Assembly: GCA_943736015.1 (NCBI GenBank)
Contig: OX031068.1
Location: 26,048,296 to 26,112,295 of the forward strand
Length of the DNA stretch: 64,000 bases
Direction: 5' to 3'
From: Tridacna crocea
Taxonomy: Eukaryota > Mollusca > Bivalvia > Cardiida > Cardiidae
Shown: positions 22,029 to 32,740 of the stretch, one piece after another
Layout of the letters: the number at the start of each line of letters is the position of its first letter
Numbering within the stretch: the stretch's first letter is position 1
Made by a program: the position numbers and the translations under genes
Notes under the pieces: model-generated
What the model was told of the DNA's origin: nothing
What the model saw: only the letters and a program-made list of their open reading frames with translations
The model's database searches: none

Positions 22029-22634
22029 TTTCAACAAAATTGCTTGTTCAACTTAGTCAGAATGTTTGTCTTGATTTTTATCTAAGACAATTTTAAAAAT
22101 GGGTCATGTGAGGTAAGCAGTAGGTCACTCGGCTATGTCTTAGCAAAACCTTCTGTGTAGTCAACCTGATACTCATTAAACTTGGTTGGAATATTTGGCT
22201 TGATGATTCCTTGGACAGATTTGAAATAAGGTCAGGTCCTACAAAAATTCTGAGAAAAACCTTGTTTATACTTGAGAGGCCACATTTTAAGCCTAACACT
22301 CAAAAAACTTGCAGATCGTTTCTGTTGATGATATTTTGAACATGTTTGAAATTTGGTTATGTTGTATCAAAAATAGGTTGCTGGTGCAAATCTAAGAAAA
22401 ACTGTGTGTGCAGTCTAAATGCCACATTTTCAGACTGATACTTATGAAACTAGGTTAGAGAGGTCATCTCTGCCAAGTTTGAATTTGGGTCATAATGGGT
22501 TTCATTTTAAGTCTGATAATCATGAAACATTATCAGAATGTACAAGTCTGGGTGATATCTTCTGACAAGTTTAAAAGTAGGTCAAGTTGGCCAAAAAGCA
22601 GGTGACTTAGAAGCATGTGTTTTTCATCATTAAA

Positions 22635-22819
22635 CCAGGGCCTGTATTCACCAACCATTCTTAAGAATGTCTTTGTCTTGTTCTTCAAGATTTTCTGACA
22701 GTGAAAGTAACAGAACTCCTGATTGGCTAAACTTTATGGTTTAGCCAGTCAGAAGTTCTGTTACTGTCACACTGAGGAAATTCTGAAGAATAAGAATGGT
22801 TGGTGAATATCGACCCTGG
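22635..22819. mobile_element. Foldback element with GGGCCTGTATTCACCAACC ends
   Basis: Left CCAGGGCCTGTATTCACC and right GGTGAATATCGACCCTGG are inverted copies, and the interior folds back (CTGATTGGCTAAAC / GTTTAGCCAGTCAG). It is a relative of 15198-15395. The superfamily is uncertain. Confidence 0.75.
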
Positions 22820-22947
22820 ATCTCTTCAACTTTATCAATCATAGATAAATTCTCTCAGGTGAGTGCTTAAGGGCCAATGGCCCTCTTGTTTCCTTTTGAC
22901 AGTTGTGTTTTCTAAAGCTGTCCTCTTAAGGTTGGTTTTATTTTGGG

Positions 22948-23146
22948 TTAACTCTTACCACATAATCCCAAGATTTAAAGACCCTGAGGAAGAGGTTTTT
23001 AACCCTGGTAAACAGGATTTTCCCTTTTACCGCAATGTTTTCTATCCTATCAAAGACAGAAATTATTTTAGCTACATTGAATATTTTGTCTGCCAATGCA
23101 TTGAATTTGGTCAAGTCCAGAATTTAGTCATTTGGTGAAGAGTTAA
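22948..23146 (+). mobile_element. Family A TTAA element with shortened hairpin
   Basis: TTAA flanks both ends. Part of the left hairpin arm is missing, giving 199 bp. Confidence 0.8.
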
Positions 23147-23171
23147 AATGTCTTGTCATCTTTGAAAACTG

Positions 23172-23400
23172 TTAAACTCTTTACCAATCAAACCAATTTT
23201 AGGCTTGTCCAAATTGAAAGAACTTGCTGACCACAAAATAAAGGTGACTGAAAAGTAAAAATTTGTTCTGGGAAGGGTTGAAAACACTGTGGGAAAAGGA
23301 GAAAATGCTGGTTACCAGCATTTTCTCCTTTTCCCACAGTGTTTTCAATAGGCTTCTTTCTCAGGGGTGTCAAAAGTAGGGATTGTGTGGTAATGGTTAA
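23172..23400 (-). mobile_element. Family A TTAA element, full length
   Basis: Near-perfect hairpin around GGTTACC. Its right TTAA (23397-23400) doubles as the left TTAA of the next copy. Confidence 0.92.
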
Positions 23401-23642
23401 ACTCTGTATTTATCAAAACAATTTTAGACTCCTCCAAATTGAAAGCACTTGCAGTCAACGTTAGCTCTTGCAGACAAAATAAAAGTAACTCAAGAATTGA
23501 AATTTGTCTCCAGCAGGGTAGAAAACTTTGTGGGAAAAGAAGAAAATACTGGTTACCAGCATATTCTGCTTTTCCCAAATTGCTTTCAAAAGGCCTCTAT
23601 CGCAGGGTCGTAAAAACCAAGGAATTGTTTGGTAAAGGGTAA
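23397..23642 (-). mobile_element. Family A element in tandem, with small insertion
   Basis: It shares TTAA 23397-23400. The left arm holds an extra GTTAGCTCTTGCAGAC-type stretch. The right flank is GTAA. Confidence 0.82.
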
Positions 23643-23811
23643 GCCTGATTTGACATTACTGAATTAGTTGAAATAGAAATAAGACAAGAATTAGATGATG
23701 TGTGAAAGGAGATGTCTCATTTCTGCATGACCCCTTCAAGTATGTCACATAATAGATAAACTTTGTACTTACAGTCCAGCAAATGCTCAGCCTCAGCCTC
23801 TGGATACTGGA

Positions 23812-24108
23812 TTAGCCCTTTACCAAACGACAAAGTTTTAGACTGGTCCAAATATTGAAAGCACTTGCAGACGTCGGAATTAACCCATTACCAAACAACA
23901 ATATTTTAGACTGGTCCAAATTGAAAGCATTTGCAGACGACAAAATAAAAGTGACTGAAAATTTGAAATTTGTTTTGCGAAGGGTAGAAAACGTTGTGGG
24001 AAAAGGAGAAAATGCTGGTAACCAGCATTTTCTCCTTTTCCCACAATGTTTTCTAAAGGCTTCTTTCTCAGGGGTGTCAGAAGTAGGGATTGTGTGGTAA
24101 TGGGTTGA
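23812..24108 (-). mobile_element. Truncated family A left end followed by a full-length copy
   Basis: 23812-23879 is a left end only. 23880-24108 is full length, with TTAA on the left and TTGA on the right and a perfect dyad around GGTAACC. The second copy may have inserted into the first. Confidence 0.88.
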
Positions 24109-24278
24109 AGTAATTCAGAAATTGAGAAATATTTTTCCTGTATGGTAGAAAACACTGTGGGAAAAGACCTTGGAGAAGTGTGTACAATTCCATTAAGAAT
24201 AACGATAGACCCTTCAAAAAGTCTTTGCATTCCAGATTTAACAACAGACCTTACAGAAAAAATTATATTATTCAAGAT

Positions 24279-24507
24279 TTAACTCATTACCAAACAACAA
24301 AATTTTAGGTTTGTCCAAATCGAAAGCATTTGCAGACGGCAAAATAAAAGTGACTGAAAATTTGAAATTTGTTTAGTTAACGGTAGAAAACATTGTGGGA
24401 AAAGGAGAAAATGCTGGTTACCAACATTTTGTCCCTTTCCTACAATGTTTTCTTAAGGCTTCTTTCACAGGGTCATGAAAACCGGGGATTGTTTGGTAAA
24501 GGGTTAA
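24279..24507 (-). mobile_element. Family A TTAA element, full length
   Basis: TTAA flanks both ends. The right hairpin arm carries several changes (CAACATTTTGTCCC). Confidence 0.9.
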
Positions 24508-24819
24508 AGATAGACCTTTACATCATTAAAGGTTCTGAGGTTTCTTGTTTCTAAATTGACAAATCAGTTTGATTCAGTGCTGTGGTCATGAATATACATG
24601 AATTACTGGTAGTTAGTTGGCTACATGTGTTTTTTGACAATAGGTCAGTATTTAAGCAGTAGATCGAGCAAAATTAATGTCAACTTGAAGAGTTGTATGA
24701 TTTGTTTTTTTATATTTGTGCAGGATACACAATCCCACAAGCCTTTTGTCCATCTGATTTTGACCACGTGGATTGACAATGTCTTTTATATATGATATAT
24801 ACAGACTAAATACTGAGCC
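24508..24819. other. Intron sequence, nothing recognised
   Basis: AT-rich sequence between a TTAA element and the 135 bp duplication. No exon or repeat ends are visible. Confidence 0.5.
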
Positions 24820-24954
24820 CTAATTGGCTAGTTGGTCTTATTATAGTTGTTACGTACGATACACACCAATATTAGTATACCATTATGTTTTGCAGGTCGA
24901 ACACAGAAAAGTAGCTCCACCCCCACCAAGAAGAAATCCAGAAACAAGCCTTAG
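24820..24954 (+). repeat. 135 bp tandem duplication, upstream copy, with a duplicated splice acceptor and truncated exon
   Basis: This stretch and 24955-25089 are near-identical direct copies; I see two differences (TACGTACG versus TATGTACG, and ACAAGCC versus ACACGCC). The unit covers the end of an intron, the acceptor TTTTGCAG ending at 24895, and the first about 60 bases of the exon. Splicing into this copy would read VEHRKVAPPPPRRNPETSLS and then TAA at 24956-24958 in frame. No donor follows before the stop. It is therefore a pseudo-exon or an alternative acceptor that gives a premature stop. Confidence 0.9.
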
Positions 24955-25030
24955 CTAATTGGCTAGTTGGTCTTATTATAGTTGTTATGTACGATACACA
25001 CCAATATTAGTATACCATTATGTTTTGCAG

Positions 25031-25105
25031 GTCGAACACAGAAAAGTAGCTCCACCCCCACCAAGAAGAAATCCAGAAACACGCCTTAGCACAGCATCTG
25101 TATCT
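25031..25105 (+). CDS. Internal coding exon, short basic/proline segment (exon b)
   Basis: Acceptor TTTTGCAG ends at 25030 and a consensus donor GTAAGT starts at 25106. The exon is 75 bp and enters and leaves in phase 0, encoding VEHRKVAPPPPRRNPET followed by RLSTASVS. The PPPPRR core resembles a proline-rich ligand for SH3 or profilin-type domains, which is inference from composition only. The left part lies inside the downstream copy of a 135 bp tandem duplication. A family A TTAA element begins only 15 bases after the donor (25120). Phase agrees with exons a and c. Confidence 0.8.
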
Positions 25106-25119
25106 GTAAGTAAATCCTA

Positions 25120-25353
25120 TTAAATCTGTACCAAACGACAAAATTTTAGACTCACCGGGTCCAAAGTTAAAGCATTTGCAGACGACACTTTAAAATCAGC
25201 TGAAATAATTATAATCATCTGTGTTAGTGTGGAAAACCTTGTGGGAAAAGGAGAAAATGCTGGTAACCAGCATTTTCTCCTTTTTCCATGAGGTTTTCAA
25301 AAGGCTATTTCCCCAGGGTCGTGAAAACTCGTGATCATGTGGTAAAGAGTTAA
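25120..25353 (-). mobile_element. Family A TTAA element 15 bases after an exon donor
   Basis: TTAA flanks both ends; the hairpin is centred on GGTAACC. Its left TTAA is at 25120, the donor GTAAGT at 25106. Confidence 0.9.
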
Positions 25354-25416
25354 AGTCAGTATCAATGCTGATGATGTTGATTGTGATGATAACACCTTAT
25401 GCTGATACATGGCACT

Positions 25417-25644
25417 TTAACTCTTTACCAAACGACAAATATTTGACTGGTCCAAATTGAAAGCACTTGCAGACGACAAAATAAACGTAACTCAAAAATC
25501 AAAAGTTGTTTCCAGCAGAGTAGAAAACATTGTGGGAAAAGGAGAAAATGCTGGTTACCAGCATTTTCTCCTTTTCCCTCAATGTTTTCAGAAGGCTTCT
25601 TTCTCAGGGTCGTTAAAAGTCGGGATTGTGTGGTAAAGAGTTAA
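25417..25644 (-). mobile_element. Family A TTAA element, full length
   Basis: TTAA flanks both ends. The hairpin is near perfect around GGTTACC. Confidence 0.92.
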
Positions 25645-25873
25645 TACATGTATAGTAAAATGATAATTCTAGAAGATGGATTTTTGACCAATGAAAATAC
25701 AAAACCTCTGAAAATCTGATACAAAATTTCATTGGTCATCCAAGTATTATGACCCTCTGATCAGAGAATATACAGAGTTCAGCTATAAAGGCTATACAGA
25801 TTGGATGTCAGTCTTCACTGTGGATCATTGCCACAACATTATGTAAGTGCCCACTAAGACCTGGCTAAACTAT

Positions 25874-26102
25874 TTAACCCATTACCACACAAGAAAAATT
25901 TAGACTGGTCCAAATTGAAAGCATTTGCAGACGACAAAATAAAGATGACTGAAAAATTGAAATTTGTTCTGGGAAAGGTAGAAAACACTGGGGGAAAAGG
26001 AGAAAATGCTAGTTACCAGCATTTTCTCCTTTTCCCACAGGGTTTTCAAAAGGCTTCTTTCCTAGGGGCGTCAAAAGTAAGGATTGTGTAGTAATGGGTT
26101 AA
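25874..26102 (-). mobile_element. Family A TTAA element, full length (CATTACC subtype)
   Basis: TTAA flanks both ends; CCCATTACC and GTAATGGG ends. The dyad has one mismatch (GCTAGTTACCAGC). Confidence 0.92.
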
Positions 26103-26253
26103 ATAAACACTAGAATCTTGAACAAGTATCAAAACAGGGGGACAAAAATATTGCAAGATTGGAAAATATGTTTATATGTTTTATGAATGAAGTTGAAAAA
26201 ATTATGAGAAAAGGAGTATTTTCTGCACTTTTGATAAAAGTGTTCTTTTTTTT

Positions 26254-26482
26254 TTAATCCTTTACCCAATAAGGCATTTCTATAGTACCTCTAAATGACC
26301 CTAGATAACAGCAAGGATGACGCCATTTCTTACGTGTATATGACACCTTTTGATAGCAAAGAAAGCATTGTGACAAAGGGTGAAATTGCTCGTCACGAGC
26401 AATTTCACCTTTTGCCACAATGTTTTCCAAAGGCTCCTATTCGTAATGCGTAGAAATGAGTATCTATGGAGTAAAGGGTTAA
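26254..26482 (-). mobile_element. Family B TTAA element
   Basis: Left end TCCTTTACCCAATAAGGC, right end GGAGTAAAGGG. The hairpin is GCTCGTCACGAGC. TTAA flanks both ends. Confidence 0.92.
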
Positions 26483-26525
26483 ACATAGGTTTTTGACTAG
26501 CTTTAATTTGGTCATCACTTCAGCA

Positions 26526-26745
26526 TTCAACCCTTACTAAACAGTCCAATATTTTGAAGACCTGGAGGAAAGTTGCGTTTAAAAAACACAATGGGAAAAG
26601 GAGGAAATACTGGAAACCAGCATAATTGCGTTTTTCCCAAATTTGTTTGCTGCCCTTTTAAAAATGAACAATATTTGATTTGTTGTCTGCAAAATTAATA
26701 CTGTCAATTTGGATGGATGTAGAATTTCGTTATCTGGTAAAAATC
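26526..26745 (+). mobile_element. Degraded family A element
   Basis: CCCTTACTAAACAGTCC on the left and TATCTGGTAAAAA on the right. The hairpin is damaged (CTGGAAACCAGCATAATTG). Confidence 0.7.
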
Positions 26746-26751
26746 TGTCAC

Positions 26752-26981
26752 CTTGACACATTACCACAAATCCCTACTTTTGACAACCCTAAGAAAGAAG
26801 CCTTTAGAAAACATTGTGGGAAAAGGAGAAAATGCTGGTAACCAACATTTTCTCATTTTCCCACAATGTTTTTCTACCCTTCATAAAACAATTTTCAAAT
26901 TTTCAGTCACTTTTATTTTGTCATCTGGAAATGCTTACGATTTGGACAAACCTAAAATTTTGTCATTTGGTAAAAAGTTAA
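26752..26981 (+). mobile_element. Family A TTAA element
   Basis: The left flank has decayed (TTGACACATTACC); TTAA on the right. The hairpin is intact around GGTAACC. Confidence 0.85.
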
Positions 26982-27046
26982 ACAGATTTGGTTTAGAAAA
27001 CTTTGAAAACTACCTTGCAAAAATGGATAATTAACCCTATATAATC

Positions 27047-27229
27047 TTGAACTCTTTACCAAATGTCAAATGTTAGAATTGTAAAAATTGAAAGCAGTTG
27101 CCAATGACAAAATTAATGTGACTCTAAATTTGAACCCAGGATATCAGCATTTTTCTACTGTTTCTACACATATCAATTTCTTTCTTTCTCGGGGTCATCA
27201 GAATTGTGGATTGTTGGATAAAATTTTAA
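27047..27229 (-). mobile_element. Family A element lacking most of its hairpin
   Basis: TTGA on the left and TTAA 27226-27229 on the right, the latter shared with the next copy. A deletion removed most of the centre. Confidence 0.7.
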
Positions 27230-27634
27230 CCCATTACCACACAATCCCTACTTTTGACGCCCCAGGAAAAGAAGTCTTTTGAAAACATTGTGGGAGAAAG
27301 AAGAAAATGCTGGAAACCAGCATTTTCCTACAATGTATTCTACCCTTCACAAAACAAATTTCAAATTTTCAGTCACTTTTATTATGTTGTCTGCAAAATT
27401 TAATGCTTTCAATTTCGATATGCCAAAAATTTTAGAACGGTCCAGATTGAAAGCACTTGCAGACATCAAAATAAAGGTAAATCAAAAATTAAAATTTGTT
27501 TCCAGCAGGGTAGAAAACATTGTTGGGAAAGGAGAAAATGCTGGTTACCAGCATTTTCCCCTTTTCCCACAATGTTTTCAAACAGCTTCACTCTCAGGGT
27601 CGTTAAAAGAAGGGACTGTGTGGTAATGGGCTAA
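27226..27634. mobile_element. Two family A elements fused back to back
   Basis: It starts as a + copy (CCCATTACCACACAATCC) and, at about 27425 inside the long-arm end, passes into a - copy (TTTTAGAACGGTCCAGATTG) that ends GGTAATGGGCTAA. The missing ends suggest recombination or deletion between neighbours. Confidence 0.75.
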
Positions 27635-27724
27635 TAGCTGAATATGTGAGAAACCTGGACAAAGTGGTTGGAGGATAGATTCATGATGTTGAGCAATTTC
27701 ATACATTTTAGCAGCATCTTATTA

Positions 27725-28037
27725 GTACTTTGCAAATGCTTTTAATATGAACAAGCCTAAAATTTTTATGTTTGGTAAAGACTTTATGTAAGAAAAATAT
27801 AGAATTTAGTTTTCTGGTAAAGAGTTACTCTTGCTAAACGACAAAATTTGAGACTTGTCCAAAATGGATACATTTGCAGATGACAATATAAATATTACAT
27901 TAGAATAAGAAATGGTTTTGGCCAGGGTAGAAAACATTGTGAGTAAAGGAGAAAATGTTGGTTACCAGCATTTTCTTCTTTTCCCACAATTTTTTTGAAA
28001 AACTTTTTCTTGAGGGGTCATTGAAAGTGGGGGTTAA
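27725..28037 (-). mobile_element. Right-end scrap and a decayed family A copy
   Basis: 27725-27790 is a right-end scrap. 27825-28037 has left TTAC, a partial hairpin around GGTTACC and right TTAA. Confidence 0.7.
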
Positions 28038-28349
28038 ATATAAGAAGACTAATAATTGGACATCAGATTCATGCCACTGCTTCTCTGTAAAAAGGAAAAT
28101 GAAAATTGATTTTTTAAAGAAAATAGGTCATTATCGGTTTTCAAGACCTTAATTGACGATCAATAAGATTTAAAAGTGGAGTAACATTAAACATGTGGAA
28201 AACGTGAACATAATTATGTAAGGACACTGTGTTTTAAAAATCCTTAACTTTATGTGGACAAATGATTTAGCTTTAAGATAGAAAACCTTCTGCCTAATAA
28301 AGAAATTTCTTTTAGCCACAGTTGTGATACATACCTGCAACAAACATTT

Positions 28350-28520
28350 TCAAGCTCTTTACCAAACAACAAGTACATGTATTTTGACTTGTCTAAATCA
28401 AATGTTTTTGCAGATGACTGTTGTTGCCAAAATGTTAGAGTTTGCTCTTGAAAGGACAGAAAATATTGTAGTTACCAGCATTTTCGTAATCAGAAGGTCT
28501 TTCACAAAAAAAACAAGCCT
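28350..28520 (-). repeat. Degraded family A copy upstream of exon c
   Basis: CTCTTTACCAAACAACAAG and GTAGTTACCAGCATTTTC are recognisable; the right end is lost. Confidence 0.55.
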
Positions 28521-28606
28521 TGCCCTTGTGGCCTACAATGCCATTCCCCATTGTTATAGTCATGAAGTAATGATACCAATTGCCAACATTTATTTTTTTT
28601 TTTCAG

Positions 28607-29720
28607 TCAAATTCATCAATTGGTAATTATGAAGAAGTTCATGTTGAGGAATCTGTTCACTACCATCAGCATCACCAGCAAGGATATCCATACTACCAAG
28701 GCCATGAAAATATGTCACCAAGACACACAGTGCATGGTTCCCCAACAATGGCTTCCAAGTTTAGCCATGAGCCACAGAGTCCTGGTCATACAGGACATAG
28801 GCCCTTTTCCTATGGAGCTCCTGTATTGCACTCGCCAAAACACAAAGTAGCGCCCTCTACTGGACAACAACAACATCATAATGGCCACTCTTACCCACAA
28901 GTTTTACCAAACTATCAGTATACAGAAATGCATACAGCAAGTCCAGCTACTTCCTATGGAAAACATGAATCTGTGTTTCATCCACAGCCTCACAGACCCC
29001 CACCTCATGGGCCTCCACCCCCGCCCCCTTCAGCAGGTCAGGGCCACAGGGGATCACCTTCCCCTCACCCACAGAGCCCCAGGTTACAGAGACATTCTAT
29101 TACACCACTGGATGGAAATCATCAAAGACAGCCTATGAGAAGCCCGGGTTCACCAAAGATGATCCCAAAGTTGTCACAGAGAAGCCATTCAGTGCCAAGT
29201 AGTAATGCAGTATTTGAACATGGATACCAGCCTGAGTCCACAGTCCCTGTGTCTCTGGGTGGAGACTACCTTACATTATACCAAGGCGATCGGGAACCAT
29301 CCCCGCCCTTACCTCCACCACCTCCAGAGATGTTGGAGTCATACACAGAACATAGCCCTTCCCCACCTCCCCCTGTCACCAATATGTCAAATGTGCCTCA
29401 TCATATGCAATACAATCCGCGTCTTCCAGCCCAGAATGTTGCCCCACCACAAAGTTCAATGTCGTATCAACAATCTCCACAGAGGTCAGAAGGACATGCT
29501 CCTCCCCCTCCACCACCCTTGTCAAATATTCCAACAAAGCAGAAGGTGTCATCTGACAGAAACTTTAACGTTCAAAAGGACAAAAGTGCAATACCATCCA
29601 ATGGTAAAATGGGAGCAATGAAGGGAGGACACTCTAGTAATCAAGGAACTTCAAGAGAGAGTTCCCCGGCTTTAGATGAACTACAGCAGAAGCTCAATCG
29701 AATACAACTCAGAAATGCAG
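28607..29720 (+). CDS. Large coding exon, His/Pro/Ser-rich disordered region with polyproline runs (exon c)
   Basis: A long T tract plus TTTCAG ends at 28606; donor GTAAAT begins at 29721 after GCAG. The exon is 1114 bp, enters in phase 0 and exits in phase 1, giving 371 full codons. The product begins SNSSIGNYEEVHVEESVHYH, continues with His/Gln/Tyr-rich and Ser-Pro-rich sequence, and has polyproline runs around residues 139-150 (PPPHGPPPPPPSAG), 244-252 (PPLPPPPPEM), about 263 (PSPPPPV) and about 314 (APPPPPPL). It ends in a charged, probably helical segment, LDELQQKLNRIQLRNAG. Repeated polyproline is typical of actin-regulatory or signalling scaffolds that bind profilin, SH3 or EVH1 domains, but no folded domain is visible and I assign no function. 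Without splicing, the frame runs past the donor to a stop at 29792-29794. This is the strongest coding call in the window. Confidence 0.92.
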
Positions 29721-29836
29721 GTAAATTATACAAATTTTTGGGAAAGACAGTTATATGTCTAGAAAGTGATATGATTATGTGGAATATAATTTAGCACATC
29801 TCAGCTACCCATGTGGCAAGCACAACACAACATTCC

Positions 29837-30069
29837 TTATCCCATTACCACACAATCCCTACTTTTGACGCCCCTGAGAAAGAAGCCTTTAGAAAACATT
29901 GTGGGTAAAGGAGAAAATGCTGGTAACCAGCATTTTCTCCTTTTCCCACAATGTTTTCTACCCTTCACAAAACAAATTTCAAATTTTCAGTCACTTTTAT
30001 TTTGTCGTCTGCAAATGCTTTCAATTTGGACCGGTCTAAAATATTGTCATTAATTTGGTAATGGGTTAT
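29837..30069 (+). mobile_element. Family A element flanked by TTAT
   Basis: The ends and hairpin are intact (CCCATTACC, GGTAATGGG, GGTAACC). The flanks are TTAT on both sides (29837-29840, 30066-30069), an apparent alternative target. Confidence 0.88.
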
Positions 30070-30406
30070 TACCCTTGGGTCATGAAATGAATGCGTATCC
30101 CTCACTGAAGAGGGCAAGACATCTAGTATTGTTGTCTGTTTGTCTTGCCCCTCCATCCAACCTGATTTATTCTTTATGCACAAAAGTATGTCACTTCGGT
30201 CGTGGATGATCCTGGCACAAGGATTATCTTCCTGAATTCTAAAACAAACATTTATGAGGCTATATAGGAAATTCCATCATAAATATGCCTTTTTGTAGCT
30301 AATTTCTTTATTTTTCTCTGATTATTTGTAAGCTATTGCCTGACTAAATTTGTTTATTGATCATATTTCAAGTTTGGTTAGGTTGTAAGAATCTAAATAG
30401 CTCCCT
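30070..30406. other. Intron sequence, nothing recognised
   Basis: AT-rich, with no element ends and no splice-supported frame. Confidence 0.5.
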
Positions 30407-30635
30407 TTAACTCATTACCAAACGACAATATTTTCGGCTTGTCCAATTCGAAAGCATTTGCAGACAAAAAAATAAAAGTCACTGAAAATTTGAAATTTGT
30501 TTTGTGAACGGTAGAAAACATTGTGGGAAAAGGAGAAAATGCTGGTTACAAGCATTTTCTCCTTTTCCCACAGTGTTTTCTAAAGGCCTCTTTCTCAGGG
30601 ACGTCAGAAGTAGGGATTGTGAGGTAATGGGTTAA
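30407..30635 (-). mobile_element. Family A TTAA element, shares right TTAA
   Basis: Full length. The hairpin centre is GCTGGTTACAAGC. Its right TTAA 30632-30635 is shared with the next copy. Confidence 0.92.
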
Positions 30636-30859
30636 ACCATTACCACACAATCCCGATTTTTAACGACCCTGAGGAAGAAGGCTTTTGAAACATTATGGGA
30701 AAAGGAGAAAATGCTGGTAACCAGCATTTTCTCCTTTTCCCACAATGTTTTTTACTGTTTCAAAATTAAATTTCAATTTTTTAAGTCACATTTATTTTGT
30801 TATCTGCAATGCTTTCTGTTTAGACCAGTCTAAAATTTTGTCATTTGGTAAAGAGTTAA
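30632..30859 (+). mobile_element. Family A TTAA element, shares left TTAA
   Basis: Full length, in opposite orientation to its neighbour. The hairpin is intact around GGTAACC. Confidence 0.92.
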
Positions 30860-30904
30860 ACACCAAACAAATTGAACTAACACAACAGTTCATTATGTGC
30901 AGTA

Positions 30905-31010
30905 TTATATGAGCCATGCTTTGTGAAAAGGGAGTTTAATGCATCTGCTAAAAGTATCAACCATGGTCAGCCTATGCAGTCTGTGCAGGCTGAACTGGGT
31001 AGAGAGTTGT
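30905..31010. repeat. Fragment of a GAGCCATGC...GCAGGCTGA foldback repeat
   Basis: GAGCCATGCTTTGTGAAAAG and CAGTCTGTGCAGGCTGA match the same repeat type as 33055-33250 and 44100-44338. Confidence 0.6.
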
Positions 31011-31061
31011 TGCTATTTGTATTTTACTAGAATACAGCTCCATTTAGTAATTTATCTTTTA

Positions 31062-31290
31062 TTAGCCCTTTACCCCATAAGGCATTTCTATGGTATCTGT
31101 AATTGACTCTAAATAACAGCAAGGATAAAGACATTTCATATGTGTATACGACACCTTTTGTTAACATAGAAAACATTGTGACAAAAGGAGAAATTGCTCG
31201 TCATGAGCAATTTCACCTTTTGCCACAATGTTTTCCAAAGGCTCCTACAAGCAATGTGTAGAAATGAGTATCTATGGAGTGAAGGGATAC
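31062..31290 (-). mobile_element. Family B element
   Basis: Left CCCTTTACCCCATAAGGC, hairpin GCTCGTCATGAGC. The flanks have decayed (TTAG, ATAC). Confidence 0.88.
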
Positions 31291-31604
31291 AAAAAGGATT
31301 TTATGGATCCATAATTATATGATGACTTGCATAGTATAGTGCATCATGCAGATTCATAGAGCCTCCAATTTTCAAAGCACGGCTTTTATGTATTGCAGCA
31401 TGTTTTTTTTTTTCCCCAGAAACATAATTAGCATTAGTTATCATAGAGAATACCAGAGGTCTGGCAGCTTTTGTCCCTGTGTAGATTAGGAGTTTTTGTT
31501 TACATAATAATCATTCTAGCAGATTGAAAATAATTACATTCAACACCAGGGGGAGATACTGCCATATCATTGGAACAAGACTTAACTGTTTACCTTTGTA
31601 CTGC

Positions 31605-31833
31605 TTAACCCATTACCACACAATCCCTACTTTTGACACCCCTGAGAAAGAAGCCTTTAGAAAACATTGTGGGAAAAGGAGAAAATGCTGGTAACCAGCA
31701 TTTTCTCCTTTTCCCACAATGTTTTCTACCCTTCACGAAACAAATTTCAAATTTGCAGTCACTTTTATTTTGTTGCCTGCAAATGCATTCAATTTCGACC
31801 AGGTTAAAATTTTGTTGTTTGGTAATGGGTTAA
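31605..31833 (+). mobile_element. Family A TTAA element, full length
   Basis: CCCATTACC and GGTAATGGG ends with TTAA at both sides. The hairpin is perfect around GGTAACC. Confidence 0.93.
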
Positions 31834-31902
31834 AATGTCTTGTCAGCTCAGATAAGGCTGCACAGGATCTTGAATATATACTTAACGATTGTATGTTAGC
31901 TA

Positions 31903-32136
31903 TTGAACTCTTTACCAAACGTCAGATTTTTTTGGACTGTACCAAAATCAAAGCATCGGCTGACAATAAATTGAATATTGTTAATATGATGATTTCTGAC
32001 TTTGATAGGGTAGAAAATACCGTTGAAAAGAGGGAGAAAATGCTGTTTACCAGCATTTTCTGCTTTTCCCACAATGTTTTTTATAGGCTTCTTTCCCATG
32101 GTCTTTGAAAGGCAGGATTTTGTGGCAAAGAGTTAA
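31903..32136 (-). mobile_element. Family A TTAA element, diverged
   Basis: TTGA on the left, TTAA on the right. The hairpin has mismatches (GCTGTTTACCAGC). Confidence 0.82.
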
Positions 32137-32329
32137 GCCAAAACATACTTAATATTAGAGTTTTCTCTTAGACAAAAAAATGTTCATTTTATGTAGTTTG
32201 AGTCATCAGCAAAGACCTGGAACAATTTTGAAGAAGATACCTATCAACATTCTCTTACAATATGAGGAAATCAACATGAACTAAGGCTAAGTCTTAAAGC
32301 TGCTAACTCCAAATAGTGGAATATGAGAT

Positions 32330-32475
32330 GAAGTTGTCTTATGAGAGAGAAAATAGTTGTATTGGGAAAAGGAGACAATGCTGTTTTTCAGCAATTTCTC
32401 CTCTTCCCACTGTTGCAAAAATCTCCTTCCTCTGGATGGCTAGAGTACAAGATTTTTTGGTACAGGGTCAAGTGT
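32330..32475. repeat. Degraded TTAA element core
   Basis: TTGGGAAAAGGAGACAATG and AGCAATTTCTCCTCTTCCC remain of the hairpin. Confidence 0.5.
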
Positions 32476-32522
32476 TGCATATTGCACCTATGATTTACAT
32501 ACTGGATAGTTGCAGTTATTTA

Positions 32523-32740
32523 GTGGTGTCCATGGTCGTGAGGTAGAGCGTCGGCCTCATAACCTAAAGATGCTGAGTTTGATACCCAGGAGCACATGTT
32601 TACTTTGGGATTTTTCATTGGCCCACACATTCGGCGCGAGTACTGGTGTAGTTCCCAGGAAGCATAATCGAGAGAGATTAGTATAAGTTATAAGAACTTG
32701 TTTCTCAATCGATGTAAAATAAATATGTTTAAACTAAACT
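32523..32740 (+). mobile_element. tRNA-derived SINE
   Basis: The A-box-like TGGTCGTGAGGTAGAGCG and B-box-like GAGTTTGATACCCAGG are followed by a body with CATTCGGCGCGAGTACTGG and a tail ending AAATAAATATGTTTAAAC. Confidence 0.75.

Larger units (their letters stand above)
20040..22890 (+). mobile_element. Pearl/HINE-like tandem-unit element with nested insertion
   Basis: Units of about 150 bp contain CATGAAACTTGGTCAGAA, GGTCACTGGGC-type and CTTAGAAAA motifs. The 3' end has CTCTCAGGTGAGTG and then a GGGCCAATGGCCC hairpin followed by TCTTG. It is interrupted at about 20470-22028 by another element and near its end by the foldback at 22635-22819. Confidence 0.65.

Noticed and set aside
23775-23811. 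Possible small exon after TACTTACAG (SSKCSASASGYW)
   Set aside because: No donor before the following TTAA-element fragment.
23880-24275. 131-codon minus-strand ORF and many similar 60-100 codon ORFs containing a GKGENAG-type peptide
   Set aside because: They are translations through the TTAA-element hairpins; the peptide similarity among them reflects the repeat, not a protein family.
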